Source: a virus. From it: a stretch of DNA of 51,077 bases. Shown one piece after another: positions 20,388 to 27,223 of this stretch. Below the pieces are notes generated by a model. It was given only the letters and a program-made list of their open reading frames with translations. It ran no database searches and had not been told where the DNA came from. The stretch is from IMG/VR virus record IMGVR_UViG_3300028666_000043, positions 1 to 51,077 of that record; one strand, written 5' to 3'. The number at the start of each line of letters is the position of its first letter. Position 1 is the first letter of the stretch. A program made the position numbers and the translations under genes.

Positions 20388-20422
20388 GTGCTGGTTTGTT
20401 ATATTTATAATAAACCAAGCAC
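20388..20422 (+). promoter_or_regulatory. Hairpin with ATATTTAT in the loop
   Basis: GTGC (20388-20391) pairs with GCAC (20419-20422), continuing as GGTTT/AAACC and TTAT/ATAA. The motif ATATTTAT (20401-20408) is in the loop and inner stem. The ATG of gene 20423 follows at once, so hairpin and proposed late promoter coincide. Confidence 0.5.
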
Positions 20423-20578
20423 ATGGATAGATATGTTTTAACAACCAAAACTGGGGAAAAAATAGCACAAACCAAAGCTAATTGTTTAACTGAAGCCCAA
20501 GAATTCTTCTCAAAAATAAAACTTTTAACGATTAATCAATTGTTGGAGATATTTATAGTAGCAAGGGTTCAAAACTAG
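20423..20578 (+). CDS. Small protein (51 aa)
   Basis: MDRYVLTTKTGEKIAQTKAN is followed by a helix (TEAQEFFSKIKLLTINQLLE). It starts directly after a motif-bearing hairpin and ends at TAG 20576-20578. A further ATATTTAT (20549-20556) lies within its 3' end. It resembles small phage proteins with a beta-hairpin plus helix, but I cannot name a family. Confidence 0.6.
   Translation: MDRYVLTTKTGEKIAQTKANCLTEAQEFFSKIKLLTINQLLEIFIVARVQN
20549..20556 (+). promoter_or_regulatory. ATATTTAT motif
   Basis: It lies inside the end of CDS 20423-20578. A second copy at 20636 is nearer to gene 20682, so the role of this one is doubtful. Confidence 0.3.
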
Positions 20579-20635
20579 AAGATTAAGTCTATTCAAAATA
20601 TTTTGGATAAATTTAATCTTTTTGTTATTTGGCCT

Positions 20636-20643
20636 ATATTTAT
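20636..20643 (+). promoter_or_regulatory. ATATTTAT motif, proposed late promoter
   Basis: The motif lies 38 nt before ATG 20682. Confidence 0.5.
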
Positions 20644-20681
20644 TATTAAGAAAAATAAGATTTTTTTTAAACCTTAAAGAT

Positions 20682-20888
20682 ATGTCAAACACAAAACCAG
20701 TAGCAAAAAAAACAGTTAAAATCAAGGAAAATGATCTTGTTGATTTAATTGATGGATTAGTTACAGAAGCAGTTGCAGTTAAAAAAACTGAATGGCTTGC
20801 TGAACAAGCAAAAAAAGATGCTGACAAATCTGCTCTTTTAGAAAGCAGACTTAGTGCTTTAGAAGCAAAATTAATCGCTAAGAAGTAA
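20682..20888 (+). CDS. Small Lys/Ala-rich coiled-coil protein (68 aa)
   Basis: ATG 20682 is preferred because it follows the ATATTTAT motif and the upstream codons are noncoding in character. The N terminus is basic (NTKPVAKKTVKIKEND), then one long heptad-like helix (WLAEQAKKDADKSALLESRL) predicts a coiled coil. A strong terminator follows. Possibly a small virion or DNA-associated protein. No family recognised. Confidence 0.75.
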   Translation: MSNTKPVAKKTVKIKENDLVDLIDGLVTEAVAVKKTEWLAEQAKKDADKSALLESRLSALEAKLIAKK

Positions 20889-20903
20889 TAACTATTAATC
20901 AGT

Positions 20904-20946
20904 AATAGCTAGGGATATTTAACTATGTTCCTAGCTATTTTATTTT
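20904..20946 (+). terminator. Intrinsic terminator
   Basis: AATAGCTAGG (20904-20913) pairs perfectly with CCTAGCTATT (20930-20939), followed by TTATTTT. Confidence 0.85.
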
Positions 20947-20991
20947 CTAATCTTTCCGTTTACTTTATCATTATGACAAGTATAATTAAGC

Positions 20992-21681
20992 ATGGAAAAA
21001 GTGATAGAGAAACTGATCAGATCGTCAGAACCATTGACTTCAAGTGTTGAACGAGATGATTTTATTTGTGCCAGTGAAAAAGCATTTGATTGCAAATTTG
21101 ATGGCACATCTAAATTCTATCCTTGGGAACTACCAATCAAGTTACCATCTAAGTTTAAATTAGGTGTTATTGTTGGTTCAAGTGGTTCTGGTAAATCTAC
21201 ATTACTTTCTAAATTCGGTAAAGAAGAACAACCAATTTGGTCCTTAAATAAATCTATTGTTTCACATTTTGATTCTCCAGATGATGCTATTAATAAATTA
21301 GGATCAGTTGGATTGAATACAGTCCCATCTTGGTATAAATCCTATGATGTATTATCCAATGGTGAGAAGTTTAGAGCAGACTTAGCTAGGAAGCTTAAGT
21401 CAGGTGCTGTAATTGATGAATTTACATCAGTTGTAGATAGGACAGTTGCTAAGGCTGCATCTATTTCACTTTCTAGATATATTAAAAATAATGACTTGGA
21501 AAATGTTGTTATCTCTACATGTCATCATGATATTTTAGAATGGTTGGAACCAGATTGGGTTATTGATACAGATACTGGAGAATTTTTAAATGGTTTTTTT
21601 TTGTCCGACCAGAAATCATTATCAAGATATATCGCACAAAGTATGATACTTGGAGAGTGTTTAAAGACTATCATTATTTAG
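20992..21681 (+). CDS. ABC-type ATPase domain (N-terminal part of a frameshifted ATPase-GNAT protein)
   Basis: Walker A GSSGSGKST (62-70), ABC signature LSNGE (121-125), Walker B AVIDEFTS (139-146) and H-loop CHHD (177-180) are all intact, so the ATPase should be active. There are no membrane segments. After residue 201 the frame passes a T9 run (21594-21602). A -1 step there gives VRPEIIIKIYRTKYDTWRVF and continues in frame into the GNAT ORF at 21657, for a 363-residue fusion. Reading on in frame gives an unrelated 28-residue tail instead. Either slippage makes both products or one T is missing from the assembly. Confidence 0.85.
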   Translation: MEKVIEKLIRSSEPLTSSVERDDFICASEKAFDCKFDGTSKFYPWELPIKLPSKFKLGVIVGSSGSGKSTLLSKFGKEEQPIWSLNKSIVSHFDSPDDAINKLGSVGLNTVPSWYKSYDVLSNGEKFRADLARKLKSGAVIDEFTSVVDRTVAKAASISLSRYIKNNDLENVVISTCHHDILEWLEPDWVIDTDTGEFLNGFFLSDQKSLSRYIAQSMILGECLKTIII

Positions 21682-22082
21682 ACGGTAATATCAACAAGGC
21701 AGCACGATGTTATATTGGGGTGTGGGAAGATGAGGTTGTAGCTTTTGGAGCGTCTATAACGCTTCCTAATGGTGCTTTGAAGAATGCTTGGCGAGGACAT
21801 AGGACCGTAATTCTTCCAGATTTTCAAGGTATGGGTATTGGTGTAAGATTTTCAGATGCAATTGGCCAGCTTCACTTGGATCAAGGACATAGATACTTTT
21901 CTAGAACAGCCCATCCACGAATGATTTGGTATAGAGAGCATAGTCCGTTATGGAAACCAACAAGTAAACATAAAAAATTAAGAAAAGATATAACCCATAA
22001 TAACATATTTAAAGGTCATTATGCTGATAATAAGCGTATTTGTGGTTCATTTGAATACATAGGTTCTAAGAAAATTATTTAG
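21657..22082 (+). CDS. GNAT/Mom-like acyltransferase domain (C-terminal part of the fusion)
   Basis: 141 residues from the first ATG, but the true domain starts upstream in this frame after the T9 run. RGHRTVILPDFQGMGIGVR (about 46-64) contains the acyl-CoA-binding Q-x-x-G-x-G loop. The following SRTAHPRMIWYREHSPLWKP resembles the Mu Mom DNA-modification family, which I recall being found together with such ATPases. Adenine modification is thus a possible role. The last 57 codons were replaced by a copy linked to the homing endonuclease, and the old tail survives at 22814-22987. Confidence 0.78.
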   Translation: MFKDYHYLDGNINKAARCYIGVWEDEVVAFGASITLPNGALKNAWRGHRTVILPDFQGMGIGVRFSDAIGQLHLDQGHRYFSRTAHPRMIWYREHSPLWKPTSKHKKLRKDITHNNIFKGHYADNKRICGSFEYIGSKKII

Positions 22083-22775
22083 TTCATTTATTACATTATC
22101 TTTGTATCTGATCATTAATAATTGTATGTTATTATCTTTACAATAATTTAATTTTATTGAATCTCTTAATTGTATTTTCTTAAATTCTTTTTCACCACCA
22201 AATTTACTGCGTGGTTTAAAGTGTTGTATTCCTTGAAATTCAATACATATATTATAATCTGGTAAGTAAAAATCAAATGGTAATGGCAAAATATGTCTAC
22301 AATTTGAGAATCTTTTTTGTGAAATAAAATTAATATTTTTTTTATTTAAAAATTCATTAATTATTTTCTCACCTTTTGAATCTCTACAGTGTGGACAACC
22401 ATTACCAGCTAAATGATTATGTGGTGTTTGTTCAAAATTACCATGTTTTTCACAATTGATGATTATTTTATCGCCTCTACCAGTATAAACAACATTACTA
22501 TAATTATATTTAGTACCATGTATTTTAATAGCTTTATTTATAAATTCACTTGAATTGCTGCTGGCTAAATTACATCTAGATATGAAACCACATTTTGAAC
22601 AACCTTTTTTAGATAAATGTTTATTGTGAGATTGTTCAAATTCACCATGTATTGGACAAATGATTTTAACTTTTATTTTGCTATTAATAAACTTGGTCAA
22701 AGAATAATCATATTTATCACCATGTATTAATTTAGCTTTTTCAATAAATTGTTCAGTTGTTAATGTTCTTGGCAT
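22047..22775 (-). CDS. Homing endonuclease with DUF723 zinc fingers and PD-(D/E)xK-like core
   Basis: 242 residues. Two zinc-finger repeats of the DUF723 type are seen: IICPIHGEF with GCSKC (about 38-62) and INCEKHGNF with GCPHC (about 106-130). They bind the target DNA. The nuclease core FDFYLPDYNICIEFQGIQHF (167-186) gives D, then ExQ, as in PD-(D/E)xK or Vsr-related homing enzymes. Its end overlaps the GNAT stop by 36 nt. Preceded by an ATATTTAT motif. It lies between two copies of the GNAT tail, proving recent insertion. Confidence 0.88.
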   Translation of the reverse strand: MPRTLTTEQFIEKAKLIHGDKYDYSLTKFINSKIKVKIICPIHGEFEQSHNKHLSKKGCSKCGFISRCNLASSNSSEFINKAIKIHGTKYNYSNVVYTGRGDKIIINCEKHGNFEQTPHNHLAGNGCPHCRDSKGEKIINEFLNKKNINFISQKRFSNCRHILPLPFDFYLPDYNICIEFQGIQHFKPRSKFGGEKEFKKIQLRDSIKLNYCKDNNIQLLMIRYKDNVINELNNFLRTYVFK

Positions 22776-22788
22776 CTTGGTTTTAATA

Positions 22789-22796
22789 ATAAATAT
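22789..22796 (-). promoter_or_regulatory. ATATTTAT motif, proposed late promoter
   Basis: Minus-strand ATATTTAT, 13 nt upstream of the endonuclease ATG (22775). Confidence 0.5.
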
Positions 22797-22813
22797 CTAT
22801 AAAATAGCAAAAG

Positions 22814-22987
22814 CATCCACGTATGGGATTTTATAGAGAACATTCACCATTATGGAAACCTACAAGTAAGAATAAAAAATTAAGATTGGATATTGATCAC
22901 AAGAATGTTTTTAAGAATCATTATGCTGATAACAAACGAGTTTGTTTCAGTCATGAATATATTGGAGATATAAAATTAAAATCCTAA
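22814..22987 (+). pseudogene. Stranded 3' end of the original GNAT gene
   Basis: Fifty-seven codons with stop TAA read HPRMGFYREHSPLWKPTSKN and so on to HEYIGDIKLKS, homologous over their whole length to the current GNAT end at 21912-22082 (HPRMIWYREHSPLWKPTSKH). The homology stops abruptly near 22813, with an in-frame stop just upstream. Its last 12 nt overlap the convergent gene 22976-23425, showing that it marks the original gene border. Confidence 0.85.
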
Positions 22988-23425
22988 TCGTTCACGAATC
23001 AAACGTTTAATTAATGTTTTGGTATTTTCATTAACAGATTGTTTAATACCTTTGGCCATATCAAGTGCTTTTTTGTATTCTTCATTTTTTGGATTGAAAG
23101 AGATCAGCATGTTTATAGCTTCTATTATTTGTAATCTATTTTTATGAGAACGAATTCCTTTGCCAATTATTGTATAGGAAAAACCTTCATAAATTTCTTT
23201 AGCTGATAGATTAGCTTGATCAATTTCATTAAGGTCTTCTTGATTAGGAAGTCTATATGCTGTATATGTAAAAATTTTAGGTTCTTTTTTAGTTACTTCT
23301 TCTATCGATTCATTTGCATTAGCATGTAAAGCAGCTAGGTATTTTTGAACACTACCATTAGTACAACCAACCTTGGCTCCACCATCTTTTTTATAAACAC
23401 AATTTCCTTTAACTTTATAAGGCAT
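22976..23425 (-). CDS. KGNCVYKKD-motif protein
   Basis: 149 residues. The N terminus KVKGNCVYKKDGGAKVGCTN, then SVQKYLAALHANANE, is a short motif I recall from many phage and bacterial proteins with no known function. Two conserved Cys suggest metal or disulfide. The C terminus KTLIKRLIRERLGF is the same kind of basic peptide as found at the N terminus of the neighbour at 23838, here placed at the end. Probably a virion or head-associated protein, by inference. Confidence 0.78.
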   Translation of the reverse strand: MPYKVKGNCVYKKDGGAKVGCTNGSVQKYLAALHANANESIEEVTKKEPKIFTYTAYRLPNQEDLNEIDQANLSAKEIYEGFSYTIIGKGIRSHKNRLQIIEAINMLISFNPKNEEYKKALDMAKGIKQSVNENTKTLIKRLIRERLGF

Positions 23426-23436
23426 GACGATTAATA

Positions 23437-23838
23437 TTATTGGTAAATTTCTGGATGTAATTTTCCATACTTTCTTATTATGATTCCAGCGACAGCATTT
23501 GCTTCATTTTCAATTGGGCTACCATCTTCTCCATCTTTAAGTGCATCAACTAATCTACCTTCAATATTTTGCAAGTGATGAACCAATTCATGTGCAATGG
23601 ATCGACATACATCTACAATTGCTCTATTCTTAACATATATCTTTACAAAACCATTAAGACTATAATAAGCAGTTGTTTTAAGATCAGCTGTTCTTTCGAA
23701 TGCCAATGCTACTTTTACATCATCATCAATACCTAGATACTTCTTGGCAAAGTTAACAAAATCAGAAACAGTTTTGATATCTATTTCATCCTTGGTTAAA
23801 AGCCTTTCTCTAAGCAATTGTTTTATAAGTGGTTTCAT
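23437..23838 (-). CDS. HExxH metallopeptidase-like protein with LRE-type N terminus
   Basis: ATG 23838 is preferred over 23853 because the ATATTTAT-type motif (23843-23850) covers the upstream codons. 133 residues. MKPLIKQLLRERL is a candidate capsid-targeting peptide. IAHELVHHLQN (about 81-91) is a zinc-peptidase motif, and ENEANAVAG (about 109-117) could supply the third ligand. Such a phage peptidase may be injected with DNA or may process virion proteins. Substrate unknown. Confidence 0.8.
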   Translation of the reverse strand: MKPLIKQLLRERLLTKDEIDIKTVSDFVNFAKKYLGIDDDVKVALAFERTADLKTTAYYSLNGFVKIYVKNRAIVDVCRSIAHELVHHLQNIEGRLVDALKDGEDGSPIENEANAVAGIIIRKYGKLHPEIYQ

Positions 23839-23842
23839 ACTT

Positions 23843-23850
23843 ATAAATAC
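23843..23850 (-). promoter_or_regulatory. GTATTTAT motif, proposed late promoter
   Basis: Minus-strand GTATTTAT, 4 nt before ATG 23838 and directly after the terminator of the Clp gene. Confidence 0.45.
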
Positions 23851-23852
23851 CA

Positions 23853-23879
23853 AAAAGACCCGAAAAAATCGGGTCTTTT
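23853..23879 (-). terminator. Terminator of the Clp gene
   Basis: AAAAGACCCGA (53-63) and TCGGGTCTTTT (69-79) pair. On the minus strand the stem is followed by a T run that merges into the next promoter motif. The terminator could act on both strands. Confidence 0.85.
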
Positions 23880-23880
23880 A

Positions 23881-26397
23881 TTATTTAGTTTTAGGCTTTA
23901 TTGTTTTAATGATGATTTCCTCTTTTTCCTTGTCAAAGGTTACGTTGATTGTTTCACCTTCTCCAATGTTGCCATTTAGAATTTCATCTGCAACTGGGTC
24001 TTCAATATAGTGTTGAATGGCTCTACCTAGAGGTCTGGCTCCATAAGCTTCATCATATCCTTGTTTTGATAAGTATTCTATTGCATCTTTGCTGACTTTA
24101 AGCTTAAAATTCATCTCAGCGATACGTTTTTCAAGGTTTTCAATTTCAAGATAGATGATTTTATGTATGTCTTCTTCAGTAAGACCTCTAAAGATAATTG
24201 CTTCATCAATACGATTAAGGAATTCTGGACGGAATTTTTTCTTAAGGGCCTTTTCAATGATTTCACGAGATTTATTTTCTTCATTTACAATACTCAATGG
24301 AGTTTGGAATCCCATATTTTTACCAAATGAGTTAACTTCTCTTACACCAATATTTGATGTAAGGATGATCAATGCATTTTTGAAGTTAACCTTACGACCT
24401 AAGCCATCAGTTAACATACCTTCATCAAGTAATTGTAACAATAAGTTGAATACATCTTCGTGTGCTTTTTCTATTTCATCAAAAAGAATAACACAGTGTG
24501 GTTTTCTTCTAACCTTTTCTGTTAATTGACCACCTTGATCATACCCCACATATCCTGGCGGTGGACCAATAAGTCTAGATACCGAGTGTTTTTCCATGTA
24601 TTCAGACATATCCATTCTAATCAATGAATCTGAATCACCAAAAACATATTCAGCAAGCATTTTAGCTAGCATTGTTTTACCAACACCAGTTGGTCCCAAG
24701 AAGATAAACGAACCTACTGGTTTATTTTTATTCTTAATACCAATACGATTACGTTTGATTGCTTTAACGACTTTAGAAACAGCAGCATCTTGACCTATGA
24801 TCTTACCCATAAGTTCCTTATCCATATTCATAAGACGTTTGCTTTCTTGAGTTGATATCTTTGTTAATGGAATACCAGTCATCATAGATACGACTTCTGA
24901 AATCAATTCTACACCAACTTCAGTTACCTTTTTATCCAGACTGGAAATCCATTCTTTATGTGCGATATCCAATTCATCAACTAATTTTTTCTCTTCATCT
25001 CTAAGCTTGGCAGCTTCTTCATATTTTTGTTTAAGAACTACTTCTTTTTTTCGTTCATTAATTTCAATCTTTTGTTTCTCAAGACTCTTGATATTCTCAG
25101 GTTTTTCAACACTGACATTTGTTATAGCACCAGCTTCATCCAATACATCAATTGCTTTATCTGGCATTGATCTATCCATGATATATCTTGCTGCTAATTT
25201 AACACATTCATCAATAGCTTCATCTGTATATTTAACCTTATGGTGGGCTTCATATTTTTCTTTAATGTTCATAAGGATCACCTTGGTTTCTTCAAGAGTT
25301 GGTTCTACGACAAGAACTTGTTGGAAACGTCTGGTTAATGCTCCATCTTTTTCGATATTTTCTCTGTATTCATCAAGTGTTGTTGCACCAATGATTTGGA
25401 TTTCTCCACGAGATAATGCTGGCTTGAAAATATTTGATGCATCAAGTGATCCAGATGCATTACCAGCACCTACAATTGTATGTAATTCATCAATGAATAG
25501 AACAACATCTGGATTTGCTTTACACTCTTCTAGAATAGCTTTCATTCTTTCTTCAAATTGTCCACGATACTTGGTACCAGCAACAATTGATGCTAGGTCA
25601 AGAGTTAGGATTCTTTTACCAATAAGTGTTCTAGGTGCATTACCATTTTTAATGATTTGTGCTAGACCTTCAACAATGGAAGTTTTTCCAACTCCTGGTT
25701 CACCGATAAGAATCGGATTATTCTTTTTACGTCTTGATAGGATTTGTGAAACTCTTTTAATTTCAACTGATCTACCAACAACTGGGTCAATCTCTCCTTT
25801 ATCTACAGCTTTGGATATATCTCTGCAAAAATTATCAAGAACAGGTGTTTTACTCTTAGGGTCAATTTGTTTTTGTTTCTTTTTAAAGGCTTCACTATCT
25901 TCACCAGTATCATTTCCATCATCACCTTCATATGCACCATTTTTGAAATCGTCTTTCATTTCTTTCATTGTTTTTTTAAATAGATTATAATTTACACCGA
26001 ATGTTTCGTTTAGAATTTCGGTCACTGATGATTTTGTCAATAATATTGCCAACATGATATGTGTTGTATCTATCATTGTATCATTCATTTTTTCACACTC
26101 AGCATCCAATGCTTTCAACATCAATTTTGCTTCATCGGAAAAGGGAAGTGTTTTTCTCGACATGTTTATCATTCGAGGAGTCATATCATTTTTTCTTAGT
26201 TCATATGAAATTCTATCATATAAATCTGAAACATCAACATTCAAATTATTTAATACTTTGATACATTCATTGTCCATATCTATTAATATAGATAAGACGA
26301 TATGTTCTGGTCTTACTTTAACATCATCAAAAGCTTTTGCCTCTTTCATTGAATGATTGATGATTAATTTGACCTTGGGATATATTTCTCTATTCAT
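23881..26397 (-). CDS. clpC: ClpC-type AAA+ unfoldase
   Basis: 838 residues from ATG 26397. A TTG 15 nt upstream lies within the promoter and is rejected. Order of parts: double Clp N domain (1-140), acidic linker, AAA1 with GEPGVGKTS (232-240) and DELHT, a short middle domain with a UVR-like helix (KYEEAAKLRDEEKKL), and AAA2 with GPTGVGKTM (568-576). MGF (695-697) is located where ClpC and ClpA carry the ClpP-docking loop, which ClpB lacks. So it may feed proteins to host ClpP or act as a chaperone. No phage clpP is in the window. Confidence 0.95.
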   Translation of the reverse strand: MNREIYPKVKLIINHSMKEAKAFDDVKVRPEHIVLSILIDMDNECIKVLNNLNVDVSDLYDRISYELRKNDMTPRMINMSRKTLPFSDEAKLMLKALDAECEKMNDTMIDTTHIMLAILLTKSSVTEILNETFGVNYNLFKKTMKEMKDDFKNGAYEGDDGNDTGEDSEAFKKKQKQIDPKSKTPVLDNFCRDISKAVDKGEIDPVVGRSVEIKRVSQILSRRKKNNPILIGEPGVGKTSIVEGLAQIIKNGNAPRTLIGKRILTLDLASIVAGTKYRGQFEERMKAILEECKANPDVVLFIDELHTIVGAGNASGSLDASNIFKPALSRGEIQIIGATTLDEYRENIEKDGALTRRFQQVLVVEPTLEETKVILMNIKEKYEAHHKVKYTDEAIDECVKLAARYIMDRSMPDKAIDVLDEAGAITNVSVEKPENIKSLEKQKIEINERKKEVVLKQKYEEAAKLRDEEKKLVDELDIAHKEWISSLDKKVTEVGVELISEVVSMMTGIPLTKISTQESKRLMNMDKELMGKIIGQDAAVSKVVKAIKRNRIGIKNKNKPVGSFIFLGPTGVGKTMLAKMLAEYVFGDSDSLIRMDMSEYMEKHSVSRLIGPPPGYVGYDQGGQLTEKVRRKPHCVILFDEIEKAHEDVFNLLLQLLDEGMLTDGLGRKVNFKNALIILTSNIGVREVNSFGKNMGFQTPLSIVNEENKSREIIEKALKKKFRPEFLNRIDEAIIFRGLTEEDIHKIIYLEIENLEKRIAEMNFKLKVSKDAIEYLSKQGYDEAYGARPLGRAIQHYIEDPVADEILNGNIGEGETINVTFDKEKEEIIIKTIKPKTK

Positions 26398-26409
26398 GGG
26401 TTTGTTGTA

Positions 26410-26440
26410 CAAAGATACTGATTATTTTTAAAGACTACAA
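26410..26440 (-). promoter_or_regulatory. Promoter of the Clp gene
   Basis: Minus-strand TTG (26440-26438) and TATCTTTG (26417-26410), spacer 20 nt. The ATG follows after 12 nt. Confidence 0.7.
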
Positions 26441-26444
26441 GCAC

Positions 26445-26475
26445 TTGATTCTTTAGATAAATATTCGTATATTTG
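26445..26475 (+). promoter_or_regulatory. Promoter of the 26488-28474 gene group
   Basis: TTG at 26445-26447 and TAtaTTTG at 26468-26475, spacer 20 nt. Divergent from the Clp promoter. Confidence 0.75.
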
Positions 26476-26487
26476 TACAAAAAGTAA

Positions 26488-26724
26488 ATGATGAGCGCAA
26501 ATAGAGCACCAAAATTCGGAAAAGTAGAATTACTTTTAAAATCCACGACAAATGATCCATTAAATACGACAAAAGTTGAATTCGGAGACTGTGGATTGAT
26601 GATAACTGGTGATCATATCATTGTAATCATTGATGAGAAAGATGAGTTGAAGAATACGCTGACAAGTACTGGTAACATCTTCAACCTCAGAGATGTACAA
26701 GCGTATAAAACATATGCACAATAA
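26488..26724 (+). CDS. Hypothetical protein (78 aa)
   Basis: Two consecutive ATG codons (26488, 26491) can start it. The product is strand-rich (KVELLLKSTTNDPLNTTKVE, CGLMITGDHIIVIIDEKDEL), a probable small beta domain. First gene of a group with the KTSC protein, thymidylate synthase and a lipoprotein. No family recognised. Confidence 0.78.
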   Translation: MMSANRAPKFGKVELLLKSTTNDPLNTTKVEFGDCGLMITGDHIIVIIDEKDELKNTLTSTGNIFNLRDVQAYKTYAQ

Positions 26725-26746
26725 CAATAAAAAATAAATAAACAAA

Positions 26747-27223
26747 ATGATTGTAAAAAAACAAGAAAAAAACAACAAAATCAAAGCCATGTATTCGTCA
26801 TCAACGATCTGTGCATCTATCTTTGATACAGTAACGAGAGATTTGATCGTTATTTTCAATAACGGTGGACAGTATAAATATCCTAGTGTTGATCTTACAG
26901 ATTATACTAGATTTGAAATTGCAGAAAGCAATGGAATTGTATTTAATACTTACATCAAAAAGAAATATACCAATTTCGAAAAGATGGATAAAATGGATGT
27001 TTCTACTATCCTTAAAGAAGTTGAAGAATTGAAAGCGGTGGATGATAAGGTTGTTGTAACTGCTAAGACAAAAGATATGTTAGAAGGAATGACATTATTA
27101 ATTGCTAGTTATATTTCAACTGGAAATATCAATAAAGATTTATTAGCTAAGATTGAAGGAAAGATTGGTGCTTTTCAACAAGCTGCTTACCCAGAAGATT
27201 TTAAAACAGCTGTTGTTGCCTAA
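26747..27223 (+). CDS. KTSC-domain protein
   Basis: 158 residues. Positions 18-74 (SSTICASIFDTVTRDLIVIF to NGIVFNTYIKKKY) match the KTSC domain, a small beta-rich module common in phages and linked by some authors to RNA or lysyl-tRNA-related proteins. Its biochemical role is not settled. A helical C-terminal region follows (KDMLEGMTLLIASYIS). Its stop overlaps the thymidylate synthase start (TAATG at 27221-27225), implying coupled translation. Confidence 0.85.
   Translation: MIVKKQEKNNKIKAMYSSSTICASIFDTVTRDLIVIFNNGGQYKYPSVDLTDYTRFEIAESNGIVFNTYIKKKYTNFEKMDKMDVSTILKEVEELKAVDDKVVVTAKTKDMLEGMTLLIASYISTGNINKDLLAKIEGKIGAFQQAAYPEDFKTAVVA

Larger units (their letters stand above)
21912..22813. mobile_element. 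Homing-endonuclease segment with replacement GNAT tail
   Basis: The segment begins with a full copy of the last 57 codons of the GNAT gene (21912-22082) and continues with the minus-strand endonuclease gene (22047-22775). Immediately after it lies a second, diverged copy of the same codons (22814-22987). The layout fits an intercalated homing gene that carried its own resistant version of the target gene end. Confidence 0.7.

Noticed and set aside
25007-25990. 327-codon frame antisense to the Clp gene
   Set aside because: It mirrors a well-conserved AAA+ gene. Long antisense frames are common when codons are biased.
26398-26412. TTG start of the Clp gene 15 nt upstream
   Set aside because: The codon lies inside the -7 box TATCTTTG, so it would be at or before the transcription start.
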